Assembly: GCA_016649625.1 (NCBI GenBank)
Contig: JAENXI010000067.1
Location: 1 to 5,920, forward strand
Length of the DNA: 5,920 nt
Origin: Candidatus Bathyarchaeota archaeon
GTDB lineage: Archaea > Thermoproteota > Bathyarchaeia > Bathyarchaeales > Bathycorpusculaceae
Direction: 5' to 3'
Every line of letters begins with the position of its first letter. Position 1 is the first letter of the stretch. Below, in pieces: positions 1 to 5,858 of the stretch. The notes under the pieces are model-generated. The model saw nothing but the letters and a program-made list of their open reading frames with translations. It searched no databases and was not told where the DNA came from. The translations under genes were made by a program, and so were the position numbers.

Positions 1-809
1 CATCCAACAGGAATTTCTTTGGTCGTTCTGGAACAACATCTGCAAACCTGTATTTGACAAGTCCTGAAACGGCTGCTGCGGCGGTCATCACAGGAACGAT
101 TACTGATCCTCGCGATCTTGGTATGGATTATCCTCAAGTTGAGATGCCTGAGAAATTCTATACTGATGACAGCATGATTATTTTCCCCTCGGACAAACCA
201 GAACAAGTTCAGATACATAGGGGTCCAAACATTGGAGAACCACCGTTTAATTCTCCGATGCCAGCAGACATCTCTGGAATCGTCACCATCAAGGTTGGGG
301 ACAAAATCACTACAGATCACATCATTCCAGCTGGGAGTAGGATGAAATACAGGTCTAACGTGCCTAAATACTCCGAGTTTGTGTTTGAAATAGTGGATGA
401 CACATTCCCTAAAAGAGCCGCAGAATACAGAGATAAAGGAAAACACAACCTCATCGTAGGAGGATTAAGCTATGGCCAAGGTAGTTCAAGGGAGCACGCA
501 GCCTTATGCCCAATGTTTTTAGGAGTAAAAGCGGTCATCGCAAAATCTTTTGAGAGAATACACTCAGCAAACCTAATCAACTTCGGAATCATTCCATTGA
601 CGTTCAAAACAGAAACTGACTATGATCTAATAGAGTCTGGAGATGAAATCCAGATTCCCAACATTAGGACAGTGATATCAAAAAATGAGCCGCTGATCGT
701 AAAAAATATTACAAAGCAAAAAGATTTTGAGGTAAACTATGAACTGTCAGAAAGACAGCGGAACATCATCCTTGTGGGTGGAATGCTTTCTTACATCAAA
801 AACAAATAG
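1..809 (+). CDS. acn: Aconitate hydratase, C-terminal part (5' truncated by window edge)
   Basis: Aconitase interconverts citrate and isocitrate through cis-aconitate in the cytoplasm, using a [4Fe-4S] cluster. The frame is open from base 3, and the first residues read SNRNFFGRSGT, the conserved aconitase segment before the LxSPExAAA motif. The TTG at 54 therefore lies inside the gene and is not a start. About 268 codons are visible. They include the swivel domain with YGQGSSREHA (tat at 471-473), whose Ser and Arg bind substrate in characterised aconitases, followed by KSFERIHSANLINFGIIPL. The cluster-binding cysteines would lie upstream and cannot be checked. From remembered family patterns this looks like the monomeric, roughly 640-660-residue mitochondrial/Aquifex-like type rather than the split LeuCD-like homoaconitase type. 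The stop lies 32 nt before the ACL small-subunit gene, consistent with co-transcription. Aconitase identity is very secure; the subtype is moderately so. Confidence 0.95.
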   Translation, partial: SNRNFFGRSGTTSANLYLTSPETAAAAVITGTITDPRDLGMDYPQVEMPEKFYTDDSMIIFPSDKPEQVQIHRGPNIGEPPFNSPMPADISGIVTIKVGDKITTDHIIPAGSRMKYRSNVPKYSEFVFEIVDDTFPKRAAEYRDKGKHNLIVGGLSYGQGSSREHAALCPMFLGVKAVIAKSFERIHSANLINFGIIPLTFKTETDYDLIESGDEIQIPNIRTVISKNEPLIVKNITKQKDFEVNYELSERQRNIILVGGMLSYIKNK

Positions 810-829
810 TAGATTAAACGAAAGCGATT

Positions 830-834
830 GGAGG
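830..834 (+). promoter_or_regulatory. Shine-Dalgarno site for the ACL small subunit
   Basis: GGAGG lies 7 nt before the ATG at 842 and is complementary to the usual 16S rRNA 3' end. It is the clearest ribosome-binding site in the operon and fixes the start of the ACL small-subunit gene. I see no TATA-like element in the 32-nt gap, so the gene is probably read from a promoter upstream of the window. Confidence 0.75.
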
Positions 835-841
835 CGAAAAG

Positions 842-2125
842 ATGGCTCAAAGAGGAATACGTGAATATCATGGAAAAAAGATGATGGCAAAATATTGGTC
901 TGAATATTTCAAAGGCCTTGAAAAATATGATGGAAAAATAGCGTTAATTGATCCAGAAACAACTATGGATGACCTTGCCAAACAAGATCCTTGGTTAACA
1001 AAAGAAAAGTTGGTAGTCAAGCCGGATCAATTAATTGGAAAAAGAGGAAAACACAACCTCATACTTCTTAACGCCACCTTTAATGAGGCAAAGAATTGGA
1101 TAAACGAGCGAATGAACAAGGAAGTTACAATAGGAAAAGTAACGGACAAGCTCACCCATTTTCTAATCGAACCCTTTGTTCCCCATGACGAGAACAAGGA
1201 ATATTATGTCGCCATAACCTCCAACAGGGAAGGGGATGCCATCTATTTCTCGGCTCATGGAGGAGTGGACATCGAGGAAGTTTGGGATACTGTTGTGACA
1301 ATTCAGGTTCCGATCCTCTCTACTATTGATGACATAAAGATAAAGGAAAAACTACCCAGAAACCTACCTGAAAAAGAAAAGGACACAGTTACCGAATTCA
1401 TTAAAGGGTTGTTCAAGTTTTACGTTGACCTTGGTTACGCATATCTTGAAATTAACCCAATAGCAGTAACCAAAGAGGGATTCATACCGTTAGATCTGGT
1501 TGCACGCCTTGATGATACAGCCCAATTCATGAGTGGAAGAAAGTGGGGAGACATAGAATTCCCAGCACCGTTTGGAAGGGAACTCACCAAAGAAGAAAGA
1601 TTAATTAAAGAACTAGACAAAAAGAGCGGAGCATCTTTGAAACTAACTGTGATAAATCCAAAAGGCAGAGTCTGGACAATGGTTGCCGGCGGTGGCGCCA
1701 GCGTCGTTTATACGGACACTGTTTTTGACCTAGGTTTCAAAGATGAACTAGCCAACTATGGAGAATATAGCGGAAATCCATCCACAGACGAGACTTACCA
1801 ATATGCCAAGATAATCATTGATCTCATGACAAGGGAAAAAGATCCGAAAGGAAAAATCCTGCTTATTGGAGGGGGCATCGCAAACTTCACTGATGTTGCC
1901 AAAACATTCACTGGTATAATAAAAGCTCTAAAAGAATACAAGCAAAAACTCATCGACAACAAAATTAAGATTTACGTTCGCAGGGGTGGACCAAACTATC
2001 AAAAAGGATTAAAAAACATGAAAGAACTGGGCAAGACCCTTGGCGTTCCCATTGAAGTATTTGGACCTGAAGCACCTATGACGTCAATAGTTTCAATGGG
2101 ACTTACCAACAAAGTGGACGCGTGA
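842..2125 (+). CDS. aclB: ATP-citrate lyase small subunit (ATP-grasp / citryl-CoA synthetase beta-like)
   Basis: This subunit supplies the ATP-grasp and citrate-binding parts of ATP-citrate lyase, which converts citrate + CoA + ATP to acetyl-CoA + oxaloacetate + ADP + Pi. The 427-residue protein aligns closely with residues ~1-425 of human ACLY as I remember it. VVKPDQLIGKRGK (58-70) carries nucleotide-site residues K60, R68 and G69. LEINP (202-206) is the metal/ATP site. VAGGGASVVYTDT (281-293), IANFT (346-350) and RRGGPN (380-385) form the citrate site; N348, F349, T350 and R381 match human N346, F347, T348 and R379. The length suits a complete stand-alone subunit. The start is set by GGAGG at 830. 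Its TGA touches the start region of the large subunit. Naming follows the Chlorobium convention (small = aclB); plant names are reversed. A plain succinyl-CoA synthetase beta chain is less likely, because the citrate-specific motifs and C-terminal Rossmann-like part are present. Confidence 0.96.
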   Translation: MAQRGIREYHGKKMMAKYWSEYFKGLEKYDGKIALIDPETTMDDLAKQDPWLTKEKLVVKPDQLIGKRGKHNLILLNATFNEAKNWINERMNKEVTIGKVTDKLTHFLIEPFVPHDENKEYYVAITSNREGDAIYFSAHGGVDIEEVWDTVVTIQVPILSTIDDIKIKEKLPRNLPEKEKDTVTEFIKGLFKFYVDLGYAYLEINPIAVTKEGFIPLDLVARLDDTAQFMSGRKWGDIEFPAPFGRELTKEERLIKELDKKSGASLKLTVINPKGRVWTMVAGGGASVVYTDTVFDLGFKDELANYGEYSGNPSTDETYQYAKIIIDLMTREKDPKGKILLIGGGIANFTDVAKTFTGIIKALKEYKQKLIDNKIKIYVRRGGPNYQKGLKNMKELGKTLGVPIEVFGPEAPMTSIVSMGLTNKVDA

Positions 2126-2130
2126 TAAAA

Positions 2131-4005
2131 ATGGAGAATTATAAATTATTTGATAAAAAAACGCAGGCTATTATTTTTGGTTTACAGCAAAGAGCCATTC
2201 AAAGAATGCTTGACTTCGACTACGCATGCGAAAGAGAGGCTCCTAGCATTGTAGCAATTGTTAACCCAACAGGAGGCGGATATCACAAATGTTTCTATGG
2301 CACCAAAGAAATTATTCTGCCAATATATACAACCATCGAAAAAGCAGCCAAAAAACACCCCCAAGCCGACGTAATGATTAACTTTGCATCATTTAGATCA
2401 GCTTATCCAAGAACAAAAGAAGCCCTTGAAACAGACACTATACGGACAGTTGCCATTATAGCCGAGGGAATTCCAGAAAGATACACAAAAGAGCTTGCTG
2501 CAATAGCGAAACAGAAAGGAAAATGGATAATTGGCCCAGCAACAGTAGGTGCAATCAAAGGAGGAGCCTTCAAAATAGGAAACACAGGCGGCATGATCGA
2601 CAACATAATAGCATCTCATTTACACCGGCCAGGAAGTGTTGCGTTTGTATCAAAATCAGGCGGATTATTAAACGAACTGAACAACATAGTTTCCCGAAAC
2701 AGCGATGGTGTCTATGAAGGAATTGCAATTGGAGGAGACCTCTATCCGGGCAGCACTTTCAAAGATCACATAATGAGGTATGAAAAGGACCCTGACGTAG
2801 CAATGATTGTACTCCTCGGTGAAGTGGGAGGCAAAGACGAGTATGACATTGCTGATGCCCTAAAAAAGAGAGAAGTCACAAAACCACTAGTAGCATGGTG
2901 TATAGGAACATGCTCTAAAATGTTCCCAGCCGGTGTACAGTTTGGGCATGCCGGAGCAAAAGCAAGAACAGATTTAGAAACAGCTGATGCAAAAAATAAG
3001 GCCTTGAAAGAAGCAGGCGCCATAATCCCAGATACCTTTGATGACCTTGGTGAAAAAATAAAACAAACTTTTGACAAACTAGTAAAAGAAGGAAAAATCA
3101 AACCAAAACCCTATCGAGAGCCCCGGAAAATACCTATGGATTTCAACGAGGCTTTAGCCGCGGGAAAAATAAGGGTGTCAACTCAGTTCATTAGTACAAT
3201 TGTAGATGAACGGGGAGATCAACCCCTTTATGCAGGTGTACCATTAACTGAGATTGTCGAAAATGGATATGGGATTGGTGGAATTATTGGTCTTCTTTGG
3301 TTCAAGAAAATATTTCCAAATTGGGCTAAAAGTTTCATTGAACTAGTTTTGCAGATAGTGGCTGATCACGGTCCTGCAGTTTCAGGTGCTCATAATTCTA
3401 TTGTAGCTGCAAGAGCTGGAAAGGATCTTATATCCTCCTTAGTGAGTGGTCTTTTAACAATTGGTCCACGATTTGGAGGCGCTATCGACGGAGCAGCCTA
3501 TTGGTTCAAAAAGTTTCATGATTGGAAAAGAGGTCCAGATGAGATGGTTGATGAGATGAAATCAATGAACACTCTAATTCCTGGAATTGGTCATCGTGTT
3601 AAGTCTGTGATAAATCCCGATCAAAGGGTAGAATTGCTTAAAAAATATGCGAGGGAGAATTTCCCAAAAACCGAATATTTAGACTACGCTCTGAAAGTTG
3701 AGAAAATAACTACTGCAAAAAGAGACAATCTAATTTTGAATGTAGATGGTTGCATAGGAATTCTTTTTCTTGACCTGCTAAACAGCTTAGGTTTCTCAAA
3801 GAAGGAGATCAGCGACATCATAGAAACCGGAGCTTTAAATGGGCTTTTCGTTCTCGGTCGTAGTATTGGTTTTATGGGTCATATTCTGGATCAAAAGCGC
3901 CTAGAAACAGGGCTATACCGGCACCCTTGGCATGATATACTTTATCTATCTCCTAGGAAAGAAGAATTAGAAGAAGAAGCAAAAAGATGGAAAGATCAGA
4001 AATGA
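2131..4005 (+). CDS. aclA: ATP-citrate lyase large subunit (CoA-ligase alpha-like + citrate-synthase-like domain)
   Basis: This subunit carries the phosphohistidine, binds CoA and cleaves citryl-CoA to acetyl-CoA and oxaloacetate. Numbered from the ATG at 2131 it has 624 residues, close to the ~608 of Chlorobium-type subunits, with a short charged C-terminal tail. Residues ~1-345 are CoA-ligase alpha-like: GPATVGAIK, FKIGNTGGM, SKSGGLLNELNN, and VQFGHAG with the phosphorylated His at 273 (human H760). Residues ~350-610 are citrate-synthase-like: DHGPAVSGAHN with H413, GIGHRVKS with H488, and NVDG with D539. By spacing these match human H900, H975 and D1026. YRHPWHD lies near the end. ATG 2131 is preferred because GTGAT at 2122-2126 resembles part of a Shine-Dalgarno site 4 nt upstream. 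GTG 2122 would overlap the aclB stop (GTGA) and add three residues. The gene overlaps icd by 4 nt. Codon usage changes abruptly near base 3180, between the two domains. Confidence 0.96.
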   Translation: MENYKLFDKKTQAIIFGLQQRAIQRMLDFDYACEREAPSIVAIVNPTGGGYHKCFYGTKEIILPIYTTIEKAAKKHPQADVMINFASFRSAYPRTKEALETDTIRTVAIIAEGIPERYTKELAAIAKQKGKWIIGPATVGAIKGGAFKIGNTGGMIDNIIASHLHRPGSVAFVSKSGGLLNELNNIVSRNSDGVYEGIAIGGDLYPGSTFKDHIMRYEKDPDVAMIVLLGEVGGKDEYDIADALKKREVTKPLVAWCIGTCSKMFPAGVQFGHAGAKARTDLETADAKNKALKEAGAIIPDTFDDLGEKIKQTFDKLVKEGKIKPKPYREPRKIPMDFNEALAAGKIRVSTQFISTIVDERGDQPLYAGVPLTEIVENGYGIGGIIGLLWFKKIFPNWAKSFIELVLQIVADHGPAVSGAHNSIVAARAGKDLISSLVSGLLTIGPRFGGAIDGAAYWFKKFHDWKRGPDEMVDEMKSMNTLIPGIGHRVKSVINPDQRVELLKKYARENFPKTEYLDYALKVEKITTAKRDNLILNVDGCIGILFLDLLNSLGFSKKEISDIIETGALNGLFVLGRSIGFMGHILDQKRLETGLYRHPWHDILYLSPRKEELEEEAKRWKDQK

Positions 4006-5192
4006 GCGCAGAAATTGAAACAGCAAAGGAACAGTTTGGAAATATTCTAGAAGAACAGCTTGAAAGAGTCGAACGCATGAAAAAAGCTGAGGAATGGATA
4101 GATTATGCCAATCTAAAACCAATAGTAATAGGAATCATTGGTGGAGATGGAATCGGCCCATACATTACCAAAGAAGCAAAGCGTGTTCTAGAGTTTCTGC
4201 TGAAAAAAGAGATTGCAAATGGGAAAGTCAAATTACAGGTCATCAAGGGATTGACTATTGAGAACCGCGCGAAGGTCATGAAAACAATACCTGATTACAT
4301 TTTGGCGGAGATGAAAAAATGTCATGTTTTACTCAAGGGTCCAACGCACACTCCTAAGAAGGGAGATAAATGGCCGAACATTGAGAGCGCGAATGTTGCA
4401 ATGCGACGAATTCTTGATTTGTTTGCGAACGTAAGACCAGTGAAAGTCCCCAAGGAAGGGATAGACTGGATATTCTTCAGGGAGAATACAGAGGGAGCAT
4501 ACATACTGGGGGGCAAGGGAATAAACGTCACTGATGATCTTGCAGTTGACTTCAAAGTAACAACCAAGCAGGGTTCTGAAAGAATAATCCAGATGGCATT
4601 TGATTATGCTAAAAGAAACAAAATCAACAAAGTGACAGTCGTTACAAAGGCAAATGTTGTGAAAACAACTGATGGAAAATTCCTCAGCATAGCAGAACAG
4701 GTAGCTAAGAATTATCCTGAAGTGGAGTGGGATGACTGGTTTATTGACATTATGGCTGCCAAGCTTGTAGATCCGAAAAGGAGGACACAGTTCAGAGTTG
4801 TAGTATTGCCGAATCTTTATGGAGACATTATCACTGACGAAGCAGCCGAATTTCAAGGAGGCGTTGGCACAGCTGGAAGCGCAAACATTGGCAAAAGATA
4901 CGCAATGTTTGAAGCAGTACATGGCACAGCTCCAAGAATGGTTGAAGAAGGGAGAGCCAAGTACGCTGACCCAGCTAGCATTATGAGAGCTACTGCTATG
5001 CTTTTAAACCACATTGGTTTCGCTGTTGAAGCTAGGAAATTCGAGATGGCTCTGGACATCTGTGGTCAGTATGAGAAAAAACTGGTCATAACAGGAAGAT
5101 CGGATGGTGTTACTGGAGCAGAATTTGCTGACTATGTAATGAAGACGATCCAAGATCCAAAACTAGAAAGTAAGTGGCAAAGTTACCAATAG
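4002..5192 (+). CDS. icd: Isocitrate dehydrogenase (NAD(P)+), isocitrate/isopropylmalate dehydrogenase family
   Basis: It oxidatively decarboxylates isocitrate to 2-oxoglutarate, or runs in reverse in a reductive cycle; Mg/Mn dependent and cytoplasmic. The start at 4002 makes an ATGA overlap with aclA, typical of translational coupling; an in-frame ATG at 3987 would add five residues. Numbered from 4002 (396 residues): a charged, helical N-terminal extension (~1-38); GGDGIGP (47-53); SANVAMR (129-135), where S129, N131 and R135 fit the isocitrate SxNxxxR pattern; R145 and R160 (RENTE, 160-164); K216; metal-binding acidic residues within FIDIMAAKL (247-255) and NLYGDIITDEA (271-281); and HGTAP (307-311). 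The coenzyme-selecting positions after HGTAP read Arg-Met, neither the Lys-Tyr of E. coli NADP enzyme nor the Asp-Ile of NAD enzymes, so cofactor use is undecided. Isopropylmalate dehydrogenase is less likely, given the SxNxxxR motif and the operon. Confidence 0.92.
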   Translation: MSAEIETAKEQFGNILEEQLERVERMKKAEEWIDYANLKPIVIGIIGGDGIGPYITKEAKRVLEFLLKKEIANGKVKLQVIKGLTIENRAKVMKTIPDYILAEMKKCHVLLKGPTHTPKKGDKWPNIESANVAMRRILDLFANVRPVKVPKEGIDWIFFRENTEGAYILGGKGINVTDDLAVDFKVTTKQGSERIIQMAFDYAKRNKINKVTVVTKANVVKTTDGKFLSIAEQVAKNYPEVEWDDWFIDIMAAKLVDPKRRTQFRVVVLPNLYGDIITDEAAEFQGGVGTAGSANIGKRYAMFEAVHGTAPRMVEEGRAKYADPASIMRATAMLLNHIGFAVEARKFEMALDICGQYEKKLVITGRSDGVTGAEFADYVMKTIQDPKLESKWQSYQ

Positions 5193-5267
5193 CTCAAAAC
5201 TCTTGGCAAGTTGCATGGTAAAACCTGACTTCAAAGAAGGCGGTCTACGCGCTTACAAACTATCACA

Positions 5268-5287
5268 TTTTTTTGTTGATCCTTTTT
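5268..5287 (+). terminator. Oligo-T termination region after the ACL operon
   Basis: A run of seven T (5268-5274) and another of five T (5283-5287) lie about 75-95 nt after the icd stop on the plus strand. Archaeal RNA polymerase typically stops at such non-template T-runs without needing a hairpin, and a convergent gene begins to be read from the other side, so this is the likely end of the four-gene transcript. Confidence 0.5.
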
Positions 5288-5292
5288 AGGAC

Positions 5293-5314
5293 AAAACTGG
5301 AAAGGTATCTTTCC
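5293..5314 (-). terminator. Hairpin plus short T-run, likely terminator of the RAM-domain gene
   Basis: GGAAAG (5299-5304) and CTTTCC (5309-5314) form a perfect 6-bp stem around a 4-nt loop. Read on the minus strand, the hairpin is followed after two bases by TTTT (5296-5293). It begins about 42 nt past the stop of the minus-strand gene. The stem also works on the plus strand, so it may act in both directions. Strength is modest. Confidence 0.4.
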
Positions 5315-5355
5315 GTTTATAACTAGTTGGCAAGCTCCATTTTCTAGGGAATGTC

Positions 5356-5586
5356 TTATTTTTTAATAACCATCAGTGTTAGGGGAGACCGGACATTGTC
5401 TTGGCTTCTGATTTTTTGGACTACTCCCTTGAGTTCTTTTGGAATTTCGGTCTTAACTTTTACGCAGATATCGTAGACTCCATAAAGCATGTAAGCCTCT
5501 TCTATGCCATCAATTTCCTTTATTTTTTCTAGAACACTTTCCATTTTATTCGGTTTGGTGTTTAGCAAAACATAAACCAAAGACAT
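5356..5586 (-). CDS. Stand-alone Lrp/AsnC ligand-binding (RAM) domain protein
   Basis: The 76-residue protein has the size and pattern of the alpha/beta effector domain of Lrp/AsnC regulators: an initial strand (residues 2-10), a helix (~13-25), the glycine turn LYGVYDICVKV (34-44), a second helix (~50-62), then NVRSPLTLMVIKK (64-76) as the closing strand. There is no helix-turn-helix, so it should not bind DNA by itself. Such single-domain proteins are common in archaea. They form dimers or higher rings, bind amino acids or similar ligands, and may assemble with full-length Lrp proteins. The ATG at 5586 sits about 36 nt from the centre of a TATA-like box, which supports this start; only a weak GAG stands in for a Shine-Dalgarno site. 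The gene converges on the ACL operon, so it is transcribed independently. The ligand is unknown, and a role in controlling the operon is speculation. Confidence 0.85.
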   Translation of the reverse strand: MSLVYVLLNTKPNKMESVLEKIKEIDGIEEAYMLYGVYDICVKVKTEIPKELKGVVQKIRSQDNVRSPLTLMVIKK

Positions 5587-5617
5587 GAAACCAGCTCAAA
5601 TATGATCGTGGGGGAAG

Positions 5618-5627
5618 TTATATAAAA
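5618..5627 (-). promoter_or_regulatory. Archaeal TATA box of the RAM-domain gene
   Basis: On the minus strand this reads TTTTATATAA, a good match to the archaeal TATA consensus, preceded by further T-rich sequence. Its centre lies about 36 nt before the ATG at 5586. With the usual ~25-nt spacing, transcription would start about 10 nt before the ATG, giving a very short leader. This fits the weak ribosome-binding site. The element is near-symmetrical, but no gene follows it on the plus strand. Confidence 0.6.
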
Positions 5628-5629
5628 AA

Positions 5630-5756
5630 GTGATATGCACTATGTGCCCGCTAACCAAAACGTCTTTTCTTATAGATGCGCACTATACTCATGTCTCCCG
5701 CATCTTCTCCTTTTTTCAAAAATCAGATGCTGCGATTGTCCAAGTGTAAGTAAAAG
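5630..5756. other. Non-coding spacer with small inverted repeats
   Basis: No convincing coding region is seen here. Short symmetric elements are present: GCAC-TAT-GTGC at 5637-5647, just upstream of the TATA box of the minus-strand gene; TATAG...CTATA at 5671-5687; and GCATCT (5700-5705) with AGATGC (5725-5730) around an oligo-T/oligo-A core. GCACTAT occurs twice (5637-5643 and 5680-5686). The position upstream of a promoter would suit operator sites, but none matches a known binding motif that I recognise. Confidence 0.35.
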
Positions 5757-5801
5757 TGGACCTGGAAAGATTTGAACTCCACCAACAGTGGAGACATCTC
5801 C
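5757..5801 (-). tRNA. tRNA 3'-end-like segment (partial, split, intron-containing or decayed)
   Basis: Read on the minus strand, the segment ends like a tRNA. A T-loop TTCAAAT (5776-5770) is followed by a 5-nt T-stem strand CTTTC (5769-5765), a 7-nt acceptor strand CAGGTCC (5764-5758) and a discriminator A (5757). CCA is not encoded; CTTTT follows, as expected for an archaeal tRNA with terminator. The T-stem is weak: TGGAG/CTTTC gives two Watson-Crick pairs, two wobbles and one mismatch. The matching 5' acceptor strand GGACCTG is not found on the minus strand within the window, and no sound anticodon arm can be drawn. It may be the 3' exon of an intron-containing tRNA, a split-tRNA half, a decayed copy, or a chance match. 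No amino-acid identity can be given. Confidence 0.35.
5777..5793. repeat. Perfect 6-bp hairpin overlapping the tRNA-like T-arm
   Basis: CTCCAC (5777-5782) and GTGGAG (5788-5793) pair perfectly around a 5-nt loop. A second, competing stem uses GGAGA (5790-5794) with TCTCC (5797-5801) around 2 nt. The hairpin takes up the 5' strand of the supposed T-stem, so the local fold does not match a standard tRNA. Confidence 0.45.
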
Positions 5802-5837
5802 CGGACCCTTCCCGCAAACTCACCCTTTTTTTAATAT

Positions 5838-5858
5838 GGGGGTTAAATTTTAACCCCC
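5838..5858. repeat. Perfect 21-nt palindrome (10-bp arms, 1-nt centre)
   Basis: GGGGGTTAAA (5838-5847), T (5848) and TTTAACCCCC (5849-5858) form an exact inverted repeat. The right arm runs straight into six more C residues, making an 11-base C run (5854-5864). It could be a protein-binding palindrome, a terminator stem or a fold-back assembly artefact. Confidence 0.6.

Larger units (their letters stand above)
5203..5340 (+). repeat. Imperfect 14-nt direct repeat in the convergent intergenic region
   Basis: TTGGCAAGTTGCAT at 5203-5216 and TTGGCAAGCTCCAT at 5327-5340 agree at 12 of 14 positions, with starts 124 nt apart. One copy follows icd and the other lies just beyond the stop of the RAM-domain gene. 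No protein-coding frame explains them. They could be paired binding sites, the edges of a small inserted or lost segment, or chance. Confidence 0.4.

Noticed and set aside
54..56. TTG at 54 as the start of a 251-residue protein
   Set aside because: The same frame is open back to base 3 and encodes the conserved aconitase SNRNF..GR segment, so the gene is cut by the window edge and does not start at 54.
2766..3101. 111-residue minus-strand frame inside aclA
   Set aside because: It is antisense to the catalytic phosphohistidine region of the large ACL subunit; its composition is that of a reverse complement of a coding sequence.
842..4005. Succinyl-CoA synthetase beta/alpha pair instead of ATP-citrate lyase
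   Set aside because: The second protein carries a full citrate-synthase-like domain with H413, H488 and D539, and the first has citrate-binding motifs in a 427-residue ACL arrangement.
4329..4922. 197-residue open frame on the minus strand inside icd
   Set aside because: It lies wholly opposite a well-conserved enzyme gene, is rich in Cys, Ser and Phe with no recognisable domain, and has no promoter or ribosome-binding site; it is a shadow frame.
5618..5629. Plus-strand promoter using the same TATA-like element
   Set aside because: No plus-strand gene or RNA is recognisable downstream of it, whereas the minus-strand start is at the expected distance.
5651..5692. 13-residue minus-strand reading frame after a GGGAG-like site
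   Set aside because: It is too short and has no conservation or family evidence; the upstream match is weak.
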